Assembly (NCBI GenBank): GCA_020436835.1
Contig: JAGQWZ010000074.1
Coordinates: 1 to 44,750 of the forward strand
DNA length: 44,750 nt
Reading direction: 5' to 3'
Source: Saprospiraceae bacterium
GTDB lineage: Bacteria > Bacteroidota > Bacteroidia > Chitinophagales > Saprospiraceae
Shown here: in pieces, positions 44,519 to 44,750 of the stretch
How the letters are laid out: every line of letters starts with the position of its first letter
How positions within the stretch are numbered: position 1 is the stretch's first letter
Translations under genes and position numbers: made by a program
The notes under the pieces: generated by a model
What the model was told of the DNA's origin: nothing
Seen by the model: the letters and a program-made list of their open reading frames with translations, nothing else
Databases searched by the model: none

Positions 44519-44602
44519 GTGATAGTTATCCTAATTATCGCTACGATCTGGCTGAACAAACATTTTAGTCAAATTGGCATCACTGAGGAGCAGATTGATT
44601 GA
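44519..44602 (+). CDS. Possible 27-aa single-membrane-segment micro-protein
   Basis: From a GTG at 44519 the frame encodes a 27-aa peptide with a hydrophobic stretch (VIVILIIATIWL) and a polar tail ending EEQID, then TGA. A hairpin (44601-44633) begins at the stop codon. No ATG is available in this frame and the preceding open codons are not informative. The candidate is weak; it may be chance. Confidence 0.25.
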   Translation: MIVILIIATIWLNKHFSQIGITEEQID

Positions 44603-44633
44603 CCCAAACAGACAATCGGTCTCCGGTTGGGTC
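44601..44633. terminator. Hairpin after the micro-ORF, candidate terminator
   Basis: GACCCAA (44601-44607) pairs with TTGGGTC (44627-44633), with an inner AGAC/GTCT pair. No strong T run follows on the plus strand, so termination is uncertain. Confidence 0.3.
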
Positions 44634-44750
44634 TGAAAAAGATACCGGAATAAAGGGATCTGCTAATTATGGACACATCCTCCGTAAGGATTAGAGTGAA
44701 AATTTAATTTACGGTCTTCCGGTAATTGAGGATCGCAAGAGAATTAAAGA

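Larger units (their letters stand above)
44357..44750. other. Right-end intergenic region with a possible micro-ORF
   Basis: This 394-base end holds the promoter region of the Cys-rich gene. It also contains the micro-ORF given separately. Nothing else is recognised up to the window edge. Confidence 0.4.

Overview
The window reads as a chromosomal stretch from a Bacteroidota bacterium, most likely a Saprospiria-like marine or environmental lineage. The evidence is a type IX secretion sorting tail on an esterase, many lipoproteins with Bacteroidota-style leaders, weak or absent Shine-Dalgarno sequences, one TTTG/TAnnTTTG-like promoter, a tRNA-Arg(CCG), and family content (GH92, GH140-like, DUF1080, Tat-exported Gfo/Idh/MocA, FG-GAP lipoprotein, LytTR with membrane anchor, P. 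stutzeri-type rhamnose isomerase). No SusC/SusD pair, plasmid functions, intact insertion sequence or CRISPR array was seen. The placement is inferred from composition and families, not from a marker gene.

Layout. 1-337: intergenic repeats (AATTAGG heptamers, a duplicated unit of about 55 bp). 338-5250: secreted Asp-box beta-propeller protein, tRNA-Arg, Tat-exported PLP enzyme of the D-threonine aldolase type. 5623-13171: SMI1-like protein, secreted esterase, di-haem cytochrome c, CotH-like protein, Tat-exported PIG-L deacetylase, sugar isomerase, isolated 72-aa gene with its own promoter and terminator. 13425-14888: GH140-like lipoprotein.

15002-20693 (minus strand): five tightly packed genes transcribed in the order ethanolamine-type permease, glutamine-synthetase-like ligase, SDR dehydrogenase, aldehyde dehydrogenase, class I amidotransferase. 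Read in order they spell a gamma-glutamylation route from ethanolamine to glycine. A DASS-type anion transporter is divergent. 22358-26258: FG-GAP lipoprotein, Gfo/Idh/MocA oxidoreductase and enolase-superfamily enzyme, the last two with twin-arginine leaders.

26419-32032: a stress module: small membrane protein, CBS-pair protein, Hsp20, two-domain UspA, a thioredoxin-like/UspA/UspA fusion, a serine-hydrolase homologue lacking catalytic residues, and a divergent 119-aa protein. Its intergenic regions carry three TGAT-N4-ATCA boxes that look like Crp/Fnr-family operators. 32188-33866: membrane-anchored LytTR regulator and a membrane protein with a repeat-rich spacer between them. 33883-43488: PHP lipoprotein, VOC protein, sulfatase, twin-ATPase ABC protein, six-hairpin glycosidase plus GH92, DUF1080 lipoprotein. 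43649-44750: secreted Cys-rich two-repeat protein and a possible micro-ORF.

The most interesting candidates are the ethanolamine glutamylation operon and the Fnr-box stress module. Both are inferences from gene content and need the stated checks.
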